Origin: Shewanella hanedai
Lineage (GTDB): Bacteria; Pseudomonadota; Gammaproteobacteria; Enterobacterales; Shewanellaceae
NCBI RefSeq assembly: GCF_007197645.1
Contig: NZ_VKGK01000009.1
Span: 120,910-184,909 of the forward strand
Direction of reading: 5' to 3'
DNA length: 64,000 nt
Position 1 is the stretch's first letter. Each line of letters opens with the position of its first letter. The position numbers and the translations under genes were made by a program. A model generated the notes under the pieces. That model did not search any database. It was not told where the DNA came from and worked only from the letters and a program-made list of their open reading frames with translations. Positions 27,385-35,809 of the stretch are shown here, in pieces.

Positions 27385-28755
27385 ATGTCTACCTCCATCA
27401 ATCGTACATTTTGGCGTTATGCCATACCGTCGGTCGCGGCAATGTTGGTCAATGGTGTTTATCAGATAGTCGATGGTATTTTTATTGGACAATACGTGGG
27501 TTATCAAGGCTTAGCTGGTATTAACATGGCTTGGCCCATCATCTATGTGTTTGCGGGCATTGGTCTTATGATCGGCATGGGCTCTGGGAGTTTACTCTCG
27601 GTCAGTCGTGGTGAAAATACCCATAAACACGATTCTGAAGAAGCGAATTCAGCCAAAATAAATCGCACCTTAGCCAGCGCGCTTATTCTCATTCTAGCTT
27701 TTGGACTATTAGGCACTATTGCGCTTAGTTTTAGTGTTGATTCATTATTACAGTTGCAAGGTGGAACAGGGCAAACCCTGATAATGGCACAGCAATATAC
27801 GACCCCTTTTATCTGGTCTCTGCTGTTTACCATTCTTGCTTCGGCTCTCCCCATTTTAATCCGTAATGATGAAAGCCCCAATATTGCGACGGGACTGATG
27901 GTCATGGGTGCTTGCTTGAACATTGTGCTGGATTATCTGCTCATTGTTCAATTTGATTTGGCGCTACACGGCGCTGCCATTGCCACTATTTCGGCACAAG
28001 CAGCCGTGTCTATTGGCGGTATAATCTATTTTCTATCGTCAAAAACCAGCGTTAAATTTGTCGCTTCCAAGTTCACATTCAACGCTAAACTTGCCAGACA
28101 AATTTTGATATTGGGCGCCTCCAGCTTTGTGATGTATCTGTACACTAGCTTTGTGTTCGCACTGCATAATCGGCTTTTTATGGAGTATGGGTCGTCATTA
28201 ACCGTTGGGGCTTTTGCGATCGTCGGATACCTAATGGTGCTCTATTACTTTGTTGCAGAGGGATTGGGCGAAGGTATGCAGCCACCGGTTAGCTTTTTCT
28301 TCGGCGCTAGAGAACCTAAAAATATCAAACGTATGGTGATACTTGCCGCTAAAGTCTCTATTTCAGCTGGGCTACTTTGGGTGTTGATATTAAATCTATT
28401 TCCAAACGCGATCATCGGACTCTTTAACAGTGATGACAATGCGCTGCTGCAAGAGACTATTTCAGGCATTCAGATGCATCTATTTTCGATGTTCCTAGAT
28501 GGATTTGTCGTGCTGGCAATCATGTATTTCATGGCGGTAAATGAGGGGACAAAAGCTTTATGGATATCGATTAGCAATATGCTGATTCAATTACCATTTC
28601 TCTATGTGCTCCCTAAGCTGCTGGGAGTTAATGGTGTCTGGTTGGCCATGCCAATATCCAATGTGGTGATCTTTGCTATTGTCGCCCCGATGGTCTGGAG
28701 ACACATTAACTCAGCTATCGAAGCGGACAATAGTCGAATATTGAGTACGGCTTAA
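27385..28755 (+). CDS. MATE-family multidrug/cation efflux transporter
   Basis: A 456-residue inner-membrane protein with about 12 helices in two similar halves. It belongs to the MATE family, which exports cationic compounds against Na+ or H+. The start segment INRTFWRYAIPSVAAMLVNGVYQIVDGIFIG is typical. ATG 27385 is preferred over 27355, which adds ten residues, though neither has a clear ribosome site. It is transcribed divergently from the LysR gene, which probably regulates it. Its last four bases overlap the convergent lytic transglycosylase gene. Confidence 0.9.
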   Translation: MSTSINRTFWRYAIPSVAAMLVNGVYQIVDGIFIGQYVGYQGLAGINMAWPIIYVFAGIGLMIGMGSGSLLSVSRGENTHKHDSEEANSAKINRTLASALILILAFGLLGTIALSFSVDSLLQLQGGTGQTLIMAQQYTTPFIWSLLFTILASALPILIRNDESPNIATGLMVMGACLNIVLDYLLIVQFDLALHGAAIATISAQAAVSIGGIIYFLSSKTSVKFVASKFTFNAKLARQILILGASSFVMYLYTSFVFALHNRLFMEYGSSLTVGAFAIVGYLMVLYYFVAEGLGEGMQPPVSFFFGAREPKNIKRMVILAAKVSISAGLLWVLILNLFPNAIIGLFNSDDNALLQETISGIQMHLFSMFLDGFVVLAIMYFMAVNEGTKALWISISNMLIQLPFLYVLPKLLGVNGVWLAMPISNVVIFAIVAPMVWRHINSAIEADNSRILSTA

Positions 28756-29645
28756 CCTAGATTTTGATACCGTTTGAATAGTATTTTAACTCGCTCAACA
28801 TAGGCAATGGTTTCTGGATAAGGTGGGATTCCATTGTACTCTGTGACCCTTGTAGGGCCTGCGTTATAGGCAGCGCAGGCCAGTTCAATATCACCATCAA
28901 ACTGTTTGAGCATTTTTGCCAGGTATTTAGCCCCGCCATCAATATTCTGCGCAGGTTTAAACGCATTTTCCACCCCAAGCTCTTCCGCAGTGTCTGGCAT
29001 TAACTGCATTAATCCCATGGCACCCGTTTTAGAGATAGCATAAACATCAAAAGCAGACTCGGCATGGATCACCGCACGGATGAGTGCAGGTTCCAGCTGA
29101 TAATTTTTTGCAGCACGCTGTATGAGATCATCGAAACGTTTCGAATAAAGCGGCATCCTTTTCCAATCAAGGTTTGAATCAGGTCTGCAGGCATAGCAAT
29201 CATACAGGATCACTTGATACTTGCGCGATCCAGGGGCGTGGTCGGTAAATACTGCAACACCATTTTTATCTTGATACTGGTACACCTTCACTCGGTCATC
29301 CGCTGTTGTTTCTAGGGTATATTGTTTTGAGGCACTACTGTTATCCAACATATGTCCAGATACAACTGGTGGATTTTTACCGCCTAAACTAGCTGGATTA
29401 ACGAGGCTATTGGCACGGGGAACTGATTGTTTGATCTTTAGTGCACTGGCATTATTTAAGACTTTTTTTTCAACGTTCTCTTTGTCTATCGCTACCGCTT
29501 GACCCGTGACCACCAGCCCACTAGCCGAACGACTCGCTTTATAATGGGGTTTATCCGCAGCTTGAACCGTATGCAGGAAAGCAAAGCAAAATGAGAGCAC
29601 AAACATGAAGCCATATCGTCTTCTCTCACTGCGCTTTAATATCAT
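28752..29645 (-). CDS. Lytic transglycosylase (SLT domain) with DUF4124-like N-terminus
   Basis: A 297-residue periplasmic enzyme that cleaves peptidoglycan between MurNAc and GlcNAc. A signal peptide (about residues 1-29, ending VQA) leads into a variable linker. Then comes a DUF4124-like segment (KVYQYQDKNGVAVFTDHAPG) and the SLT catalytic domain (about 180-297). That domain holds the catalytic glutamate in AVIHAESAFDVYAISKTGAMGLMQLMPDTA and the CAAYNAGPTRV motif. The ATG directly abuts the stop codon of the DUF3137 gene, suggesting translational coupling in a lemA-DUF3137-transglycosylase operon. Confidence 0.92.
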   Translation of the reverse strand: MILKRSERRRYGFMFVLSFCFAFLHTVQAADKPHYKASRSASGLVVTGQAVAIDKENVEKKVLNNASALKIKQSVPRANSLVNPASLGGKNPPVVSGHMLDNSSASKQYTLETTADDRVKVYQYQDKNGVAVFTDHAPGSRKYQVILYDCYACRPDSNLDWKRMPLYSKRFDDLIQRAAKNYQLEPALIRAVIHAESAFDVYAISKTGAMGLMQLMPDTAEELGVENAFKPAQNIDGGAKYLAKMLKQFDGDIELACAAYNAGPTRVTEYNGIPPYPETIAYVERVKILFKRYQNLG

Positions 29646-30656
29646 CTATAAGCCCGTGTATTCATCGAGTTTGAGTACTTCAATCATAGCAAAGAGTTGT
29701 CGCATCTCTTTATTTATCTGGCTAAATTCATATTCGAAGGTCGCACCATTAAAGATAGAACCTAACTCAAATCGGTTCTCACTGCTTGCCAACATAATAA
29801 GCAACTTATCTTCATAAAATGCGCACTGGATCTTGCCAGAGAAGCAACTAGCCAGCTCTTGCAGTCGCTCCATAAAGGTCACTGTTAATAAAAATCGAGC
29901 CTCGATTTGATCGGACGAGAACACATCAAACTGCTTTTCAAATCTAACATCTTCAAGTTTTGCTCGCGATAAGCTCTTAAAAGAATCAGAGAGAAAATTG
30001 ATGAACCCACCGCGAGTTTTTACCACAACCGTGTGCCCAGTGAACTTTTTGTGGCTGCTCAACTGTACCATCACCCCTCTAAATACCCTCTGGGTCTCGT
30101 TGCGTTTATCTCGCTTCACCTCTTTAGTTAACTCAAGCTCGTTGATCGCAATTTCAATCCCTTTATACGTCCCCCGAACATAGTCCTCAAAATTGGCATC
30201 ATCATAATAGGGAAGTAACTTAGAGCGCTTCAATGTCGATAAGCTCATGCTGTCAGTTGGGCTAAAGGTAAAGTCATCACCGAAATAACGAAAAATCTTA
30301 GGGTAAACTAGCTCTTTTACACCGGATTTATAACGTGAAATAGGTTTAGAGGACCACCAAACAAGCGGGATAAGAGGAAGGAAAAAAAAGACCCAAGGAA
30401 TATCCAGTCGTTGCTGATTATCAATCAAAATAGCGACAGAAAATATCGCCAAGAAGATAGCGATACTCATGTACATCCGCTGTCTAAGGGTCTTTAACAT
30501 CGCCACACGTCGATTCTCAAACTTACGCGTTAACGGTTCAATATGTTCATCGTAATGGGCCTGCAGTGACACAAGCTCATCGCCAGCAGCAACCAAGGAC
30601 TTAGATTGACGCTTAGCCTTGATAGGCGCGCCGAAAATGAAACTAACAATATTCAT
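29646..30656 (-). CDS. DUF3137 membrane protein
   Basis: A 336-residue protein with two transmembrane helices near residues 60-100 (AIFLAIFSVAILI and WVFFFLPLIPLVW) and a long soluble C-terminal part. DUF3137 proteins are commonly encoded next to LemA, as here, where lemA ends four bases upstream. The segments GDDFTFSPTD and LLIMLASSENRFELG fit the family. The molecular function is unknown. Cotranscription with lemA and the lytic transglycosylase suggests an envelope role. Confidence 0.85.
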   Translation of the reverse strand: MNIVSFIFGAPIKAKRQSKSLVAAGDELVSLQAHYDEHIEPLTRKFENRRVAMLKTLRQRMYMSIAIFLAIFSVAILIDNQQRLDIPWVFFFLPLIPLVWWSSKPISRYKSGVKELVYPKIFRYFGDDFTFSPTDSMSLSTLKRSKLLPYYDDANFEDYVRGTYKGIEIAINELELTKEVKRDKRNETQRVFRGVMVQLSSHKKFTGHTVVVKTRGGFINFLSDSFKSLSRAKLEDVRFEKQFDVFSSDQIEARFLLTVTFMERLQELASCFSGKIQCAFYEDKLLIMLASSENRFELGSIFNGATFEYEFSQINKEMRQLFAMIEVLKLDEYTGL

Positions 30657-30660
30657 TGGA

Positions 30661-31230
30661 TTAATTCAGGTAATCGCCAGCATTCACTGGGGCTTTAGCC
30701 GCCTCATCAGCCTCATAGAAAGGCATGACTTTAATATTCGCCATCGAAGCGATAATTGAACCGGGGAAGATTTCCACAGCATTGTTCAGCTCAGTCACCG
30801 CAGCATTATAGAAACGGCGTGCGGCTGAGATATGAGCTTCAACCTCGTTATAGGTCTGCATAGCTTGTAGCATGGTATTATCAGACTTTAACTCAGGATA
30901 GTTCTCAACAGTCACCATTAGCTGGCCCATCTTACTGTTCAGACGTTCAGCGGCAGCGAGATGTTGTTTAATCTCATCGGCATCACCAGTGTCATAGCTA
31001 TTGGTCACTTGAGTTCTTAATTCAGTGATCTCGGTAAGCAGTGACTTCTCATGATCCATAAATTTCTTAGCGATGGTTAAAATGTTAGGAACAACATTCG
31101 CCCTTTTCTTCAGTTGTACATCAATCCCTGACAGTGCTTCACGACCCGCATTGCGTTTCTTCACTAGGCTGACGTACCAAAGGTAGGCAATGATAACAAC
31201 CAGGCCTAAACCTAATAACACTCCATCCAT
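30661..31230 (-). CDS. lemA: LemA-family membrane protein
   Basis: A 189-residue protein with one N-terminal transmembrane helix (residues 3-19), an outside-facing four-helix bundle, and the conserved segments SGIDVQLKKRANVVPNIL, AAERLNSKMGQLMVTVENYPELKS and ISAARRFYNAAVTELNNA. The role of LemA proteins is poorly known; some affect envelope processes. AAGGACAT before the ATG is a good ribosome site. It is the first gene of the lemA-DUF3137-transglycosylase operon. Confidence 0.93.
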   Translation of the reverse strand: MDGVLLGLGLVVIIAYLWYVSLVKKRNAGREALSGIDVQLKKRANVVPNILTIAKKFMDHEKSLLTEITELRTQVTNSYDTGDADEIKQHLAAAERLNSKMGQLMVTVENYPELKSDNTMLQAMQTYNEVEAHISAARRFYNAAVTELNNAVEIFPGSIIASMANIKVMPFYEADEAAKAPVNAGDYLN

Positions 31231-31815
31231 ATTATGTCCTTATTATTTTTTTAATTACGACTACACGTACTTAACCCATTAACATCACCTATTTTCTTCT
31301 CTATTTCCAGATATTTATCAGCATGAATATACTAAATGGATGGGTGCGAATTGTGCATATTTCATAAAACTTGCCTACAAATACCATCCAATCCCCATCT
31401 CAAGCCAATGTAATGGAGGAGATAATGTTAATTTTGCAATTAAAGCGCTTAAATACGATTTAAAATAAATTGAGGAGTGATTAATAATATAAACCCTTGT
31501 TAAGTGGGAAACTAAGCACAAGATAGAAACGGTAAAAAATGAACAGCACCTCAAAAAAAGCACAACTCTTTAACGATTAACACCAACTAAACTTACTTAA
31601 ATACTGACTAGAGGGGGAATATATGCTGGAGTGAGGATTAGTTTTCGCTTCTGTATCATTATTCAGCAAAGGTACAGCAATCAATCGTTATATTAAGGTT
31701 GAACGAAACAGACCATTCTCAGTGATTCACTGAAAACACTTCGCTCAACCATAATCCTTTAGGACTCATGCTTACCTGGCATGAGTCCATTTTTTTACCT
31801 TAAATTCACCACACT
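31231..31815. other. Long intergenic region between acylase and lemA genes
   Basis: This stretch of 585 bases separates the acylase gene from lemA, both on the minus strand. It contains the lemA promoter region and, near its left-gene side, a candidate plus-strand small RNA with its own terminator (31697-31797). The middle part (about 31300-31690) is AT-rich and I see no supported open reading frame in it. Confidence 0.5.
31697..31797 (+). ncRNA. Candidate orphan small RNA with intrinsic terminator
   Basis: A stem GGTTGAACGAA / TTCGCTCAACC (31697-31707 with 31740-31750, one mismatch) encloses a second 6-bp hairpin (31719-31733). After 11 bases there is a perfect 10-bp terminator stem (31762-31771 with 31779-31788), followed by seven T on the plus strand. 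No plus-strand gene lies upstream for about 3 kb, so the terminator has no obvious owner. A promoter is only weakly suggested (TTATAT/TATTAA near 31689-31696). The RNA is a prediction. Confidence 0.5.
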
Positions 31816-34197
31816 CTAATCCAGCGTTAACTCGATAGTATCAACTAAATCAGCCTTAATCTGCTCAGCGGTAAAGACCACAGGACGCCACTCTCCTTTA
31901 GAGAATAAGCGTGTTTGGTCAACAAAGTGCTCAGATTCAGGATCATGAGATTGTCCATAAGTTAAGAAAGCATCGGCTTTAGGGCCTGACTCGGTAAACT
32001 CAAGTGCCATCAACCAACTCGCACCATGAAACACGGGGTAACCGTAACTGGCAACCTTAGCACTACTTCCCGTATTAATGTTGAACACCCCATCAATCGT
32101 GCCGCCACCAGGGATAGCAATCTTCTCATCATTTTTCATATGATATTGAATGCTGCCTAACGGTGCCGTTAGTGGAATATTAACGCTGGCAAGATGTTGA
32201 ACAGTGCCAGCTAATGCCTGTAATACTGGGTCGCTATTCGCTGTTCCGTCATGTTTCATCAGCTGTGATGGCGTCGTGACGGGTTTTCTAACATCGAATC
32301 CCTGACTAAAGAGGTTATCACTCAACGCTTGTTCACCACCGACATCGAATACTCTCAAGAACTCCCTGAAAACGTGGGCGCCCTGACTGTCATTCCGGTA
32401 TAGACCATCCCAGTTGGATAGCGTCATACACGCTGCGGAGATATCGACCACATCTGAATTACCCAGCGTAATATTGGTCACGCCGTTACAGCGTTCAATC
32501 ACTTGTGCTCTCAATATTTCAGACAGCAAGCCACGCTCACTTGTAACCACACTCTTAAGTTCATTGAGGTTGAACTTACCATCAGCACCTGAGATACCTT
32601 GCGTAGAGTGCTCCTCTAGCATAATGGCATTCATACGTGTTCTAGGGCTACGAATAGTCTGCTCAGGCCCGTAGACAATGGAATATCCCTCTAATGGTTC
32701 TTCAGCATGAGTTAACCAATGACTACTGTTGGCATTAAACACGTAATCGCTTCGCAGTGCTTTGGGGGCTCGCTCAAACGGCACAACGCCAGCAATCGGT
32801 GTGTTACCTGTATCCACCCATTCAAACAAAGACATACTGCCATCTAACACTAACTGACCTCGGCCGCCTTGCCATAAAGCTTTGCCAACAGGATCGTTAT
32901 TCACAAAATCTTTCACTAGAATTGCCGCAAAAGAGTTCAAATTAGGTGCTCTTGAACCATCGATATAAAAAGCATTTCCTTTGTTATCAGTGGCCATGGT
33001 GTTCACCCAAGGGATCCCTTGGTAAGTCTTAAATGCAGCCTCAAACTCCTCAATTGATTTAGCACGACCCATGGCAAACCACTGACTCACCATGTTGCCG
33101 TTATTGAGGTTTGCATCACGATATGTCACCGCGCTTCCATCAGGAAACCAGCCAATCATAGGACCATAGTGAGAAGCATAAAGTGTCTTTTTTATCTCTG
33201 AACTGGTGCCATCTTCGTTCTTCACAGACACACTATAATCTTGGCTCGTCATCTGCTTGTACTCACCATCGTAAAGGTAACGAGTCGGATCCTTGGGATC
33301 CAGCGTCAGACGATAAGTGGTGAAACGTTTAGATTGAGAGACGGTATGCGTCCACGCGATATTCTCGTTGAAACCGATAAGCACACCTGGAACACCGACA
33401 AACGAAACGCCAGTCACATTCATCTCTCCAGGGATCTGCAGATGATTCTCCACAAATCTGAGGTTACCACTCCAAGGAAAATGAGGATTAGAGAGCAACA
33501 TGCCGCTGCCAGATTCAGTTTTATCACGTCCTAATGCCCAACCATTACTGCCAAGTCCCTCATTTTGAGCGGCTATCTCATTAAACGTTTGGTTCAATGG
33601 CTTCTCATTGGTGATCGGCGATGCACTGGCGATTTGGCGGCTTAACGCACCACCACTGGCAAACAAGGCTAATTTCAGATGATAAGCTTGTAGATCCGTC
33701 ACGGTAATCTCAGGAACCCAATCTGCACCACGGCAAGGTGAAGGGTAATTTTGCGATCCCGCTTTATCAGACACAGCCTGATTAAAGCCATCGGCATAAC
33801 CTGACAATAGGTCAAACTGCTCGTCGGTCATTGAATCAATGCTCGCTTGAGCATCACTGTAGATATTAAGTGCTTGAGTACCAAAATCTGTAATGACGTT
33901 GGCATTACCACTTCCCGCACCAAATGTTATTGCTCGCTCTCCCCTAACTTCAATAATTTGATCGGCCAAGGTACACATATTTTCCTGAGCATGAGCATAG
34001 GCTTGCCCATAACCCAAAGATCTGAAATCTGACGCGGTAATATGAGGCACACCAAATGAGGTATATTCAATTTTAGCGGTGCTGGGTAGCACTTCTTCTT
34101 TAGGATCATCGCTGTCGCTGCTTTTACAACCGGCTAACGCAAGCGTTAATGCCAGTGCGATAGGAGTAAGGTGTCTCTGCTTATTATTATTTATCAT
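31816..34197 (-). CDS. Penicillin-acylase family lipoprotein (possible acyl-homoserine lactone acylase)
   Basis: A 793-residue Ntn-hydrolase, made as a precursor that cuts itself into alpha and beta chains. The lipobox LALAGC (about residues 19-24) predicts a periplasm-facing lipoprotein. The nucleophile is the Ser in NEGLGSNGWALG, about residue 217 from this start. SKRFTTYRL and VFNANSSHWLTH segments are typical of aculeacin/AHL acylases. It may deacylate quorum-sensing lactones, antibiotics or N-acyl amino acids; sequence alone cannot decide. ATG 34197 has AGAGG upstream, and the frame extends to 34224. It is divergent from a membrane AraC regulator. Confidence 0.85.
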   Translation of the reverse strand: MINNNKQRHLTPIALALTLALAGCKSSDSDDPKEEVLPSTAKIEYTSFGVPHITASDFRSLGYGQAYAHAQENMCTLADQIIEVRGERAITFGAGSGNANVITDFGTQALNIYSDAQASIDSMTDEQFDLLSGYADGFNQAVSDKAGSQNYPSPCRGADWVPEITVTDLQAYHLKLALFASGGALSRQIASASPITNEKPLNQTFNEIAAQNEGLGSNGWALGRDKTESGSGMLLSNPHFPWSGNLRFVENHLQIPGEMNVTGVSFVGVPGVLIGFNENIAWTHTVSQSKRFTTYRLTLDPKDPTRYLYDGEYKQMTSQDYSVSVKNEDGTSSEIKKTLYASHYGPMIGWFPDGSAVTYRDANLNNGNMVSQWFAMGRAKSIEEFEAAFKTYQGIPWVNTMATDNKGNAFYIDGSRAPNLNSFAAILVKDFVNNDPVGKALWQGGRGQLVLDGSMSLFEWVDTGNTPIAGVVPFERAPKALRSDYVFNANSSHWLTHAEEPLEGYSIVYGPEQTIRSPRTRMNAIMLEEHSTQGISGADGKFNLNELKSVVTSERGLLSEILRAQVIERCNGVTNITLGNSDVVDISAACMTLSNWDGLYRNDSQGAHVFREFLRVFDVGGEQALSDNLFSQGFDVRKPVTTPSQLMKHDGTANSDPVLQALAGTVQHLASVNIPLTAPLGSIQYHMKNDEKIAIPGGGTIDGVFNINTGSSAKVASYGYPVFHGASWLMALEFTESGPKADAFLTYGQSHDPESEHFVDQTRLFSKGEWRPVVFTAEQIKADLVDTIELTLD

Positions 34198-34228
34198 CAC
34201 AATTAAACCTCTGGGCGTTGCCATTCAA

Positions 34229-34249
34229 TAATACCAATCAGTATAAGAA
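34229..34249 (+). repeat. Dispersed 21-bp repeat, copy 1
   Basis: The sequence around ATACCAATCAGTATAAG is found again in inverted orientation at 50490-50510, identical over 21 bases. Both copies are intergenic. It is a candidate member of a dispersed short repeat family. Confidence 0.7.
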
Positions 34250-34472
34250 AGAGGGCTCTACCATTTTATCTAAATATAAGTTTGTGGTTTGTTCACCATT
34301 TGTTACTTTATTATCTATAGCGGATTATCTCGACCGCCCCGACCCGTTCGGACTTTTTGATTTACATTCAAAATCAGATATTTATAATCACAAACGGATT
34401 TTTATCCTTTATTTTGTTAAACAATAGTTATTCCCCAACTTATTCCCTTATGAGATCCTGCAGAGGAAAGCC

Positions 34473-35636
34473 ATGCAGTTAATGACAGTCCTATTGCTGA
34501 TTTCTGTTGGCATGAGTTTTTTTATGATGGGATATGTAGCAACCACCCCTCATCAAAATGCCAAAGCTAAGCTCTGTTTCTCTTTAATGTTGGTGGGGCT
34601 AATAAGCTTAATGATTGAACTGGCTATGTTTGAAGAGGGAGAAAGTTTTCTCTACATCATCTCAATTTCCGGTCCTTTATCCGTTTCTGTGCCAATTTTT
34701 TTCTTTCTCTATTTCAAAGCGAGTGTTGGCTTGAGTGATGAGTTTCAATGGAAAAATGCTAAACACCTATTCATCCCACTGATTTACCTCGCTGTCATGA
34801 TGCCCTACAACCTATTGGACGAAACGAGTAAAGCCCAATTTTTCTCGCAAGTTTATGCCAAAGAGGCGATCCCTTGGCCGCTCTCAATGACACCGATCCG
34901 TTTCTCTCGATTATTAGTTGTTAGTAGCTTAGGGCTGGCTTATCTCTACTTAAGTTGGCGTGAACTGCATGTTGAATTAAACAATAAGAAGCAAGATGTG
35001 CTCAGGGAAATGACCAAACTCCAGGGCGCATTTCTAGCCATTAGCTTGAGTTTTATTGTGATTTTTATGTTTTTCCTATTCCGACTCCCACACCAGTTTA
35101 CTTGGATGATTTCAAGCGTGTTGTTGATCATAACCGCAATCAGTTGCATGATTTTTTACTATCTACCTGTACTGGGTAAAAAGCTCACTTCAGATGCAGA
35201 CCTACATCAGTTACTGCCTCATCCCCCTTTTCAGCAGGTAAAGGATAATCAGCAGATTGATGAAAATGGTAAACAATATCGCTCCTCAGTCACCACCAGC
35301 TTAGCGAAAGAAGTGCTGCATAATCTTCATATACTCATGCAAGGTGGGATCTATAAAGATGCGACCCTGTCGCTGGGAAAGCTGGCTTCTCAGCTGGAGC
35401 TTAGTACTCATCACCTGTCTCAAATCATCAATCAACAAACCCAAGGCAACTACTTCGATCTGATCAACCAGTACCGAATTCAAGATGCCCAGCAACTGCT
35501 TATCAATACCCAGATGAGCATTATTGATATTGCCTATGAAGTTGGCTACAACAGTAAATCCTCTTTTTATACCGAATTTAAACGCCGTACCCAAATGACA
35601 CCGAACCAATTTAAGAAATCAAATAAATCTAAATAA
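34473..35636 (+). CDS. AraC-family regulator with N-terminal membrane domain
   Basis: A 387-residue protein. About seven transmembrane helices (residues 1-235) are followed by a linker and a C-terminal AraC DNA-binding domain (about 280-387). The two helix-turn-helix parts are LSLGKLASQLELSTHHLSQ and MSIIDIAYEVGYNSKSSFYTEFKRR. Membrane-bound AraC proteins of this build sense a signal at the inner membrane. GAGGAAAG precedes the ATG. It lies divergent from the acylase gene (275-base gap) and upstream of an AbgT transporter on the same strand, so both are candidate targets. Confidence 0.88.
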   Translation: MQLMTVLLLISVGMSFFMMGYVATTPHQNAKAKLCFSLMLVGLISLMIELAMFEEGESFLYIISISGPLSVSVPIFFFLYFKASVGLSDEFQWKNAKHLFIPLIYLAVMMPYNLLDETSKAQFFSQVYAKEAIPWPLSMTPIRFSRLLVVSSLGLAYLYLSWRELHVELNNKKQDVLREMTKLQGAFLAISLSFIVIFMFFLFRLPHQFTWMISSVLLIITAISCMIFYYLPVLGKKLTSDADLHQLLPHPPFQQVKDNQQIDENGKQYRSSVTTSLAKEVLHNLHILMQGGIYKDATLSLGKLASQLELSTHHLSQIINQQTQGNYFDLINQYRIQDAQQLLINTQMSIIDIAYEVGYNSKSSFYTEFKRRTQMTPNQFKKSNKSK

Positions 35637-35719
35637 CACTAATGATCCACGCGAGAAATCTCTACTTTTAAGCCAATTTAAGTTTGAATTAAAGCTTTTA
35701 GGACACTATGGAGCGTCCA

Positions 35720-35734
35720 CTCGGATATTCCGAG
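35720..35734. repeat. Short palindrome upstream of the AbgT gene
   Basis: CTCGGATATTCCGAG is a perfect palindrome with 6-bp arms and a TAT centre, flanked further out by ATGG and CCAT. It could be an operator or an early-transcript hairpin for the AbgT gene. Confidence 0.4.
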
Positions 35735-35809
35735 CCATAACAATGAGAAAGCCGCGACTAACACCGCTTAGTACAAAGACGGCGAAAAACAAAAATTGAA
35801 AGGATAAAA

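Noticed and set aside
31375..31563. Minus-strand open frame of 62 codons upstream of the acylase region
   Set aside because: It starts with GTG without a ribosome site, its composition (many Leu, Phe, Cys and Tyr) looks like random AT-rich DNA, and it resembles no family.
34218..34427. Plus-strand open frame of 69 codons between the acylase and AraC genes
   Set aside because: No ribosome site; it covers the dispersed 21-bp repeat and the divergent promoter region.
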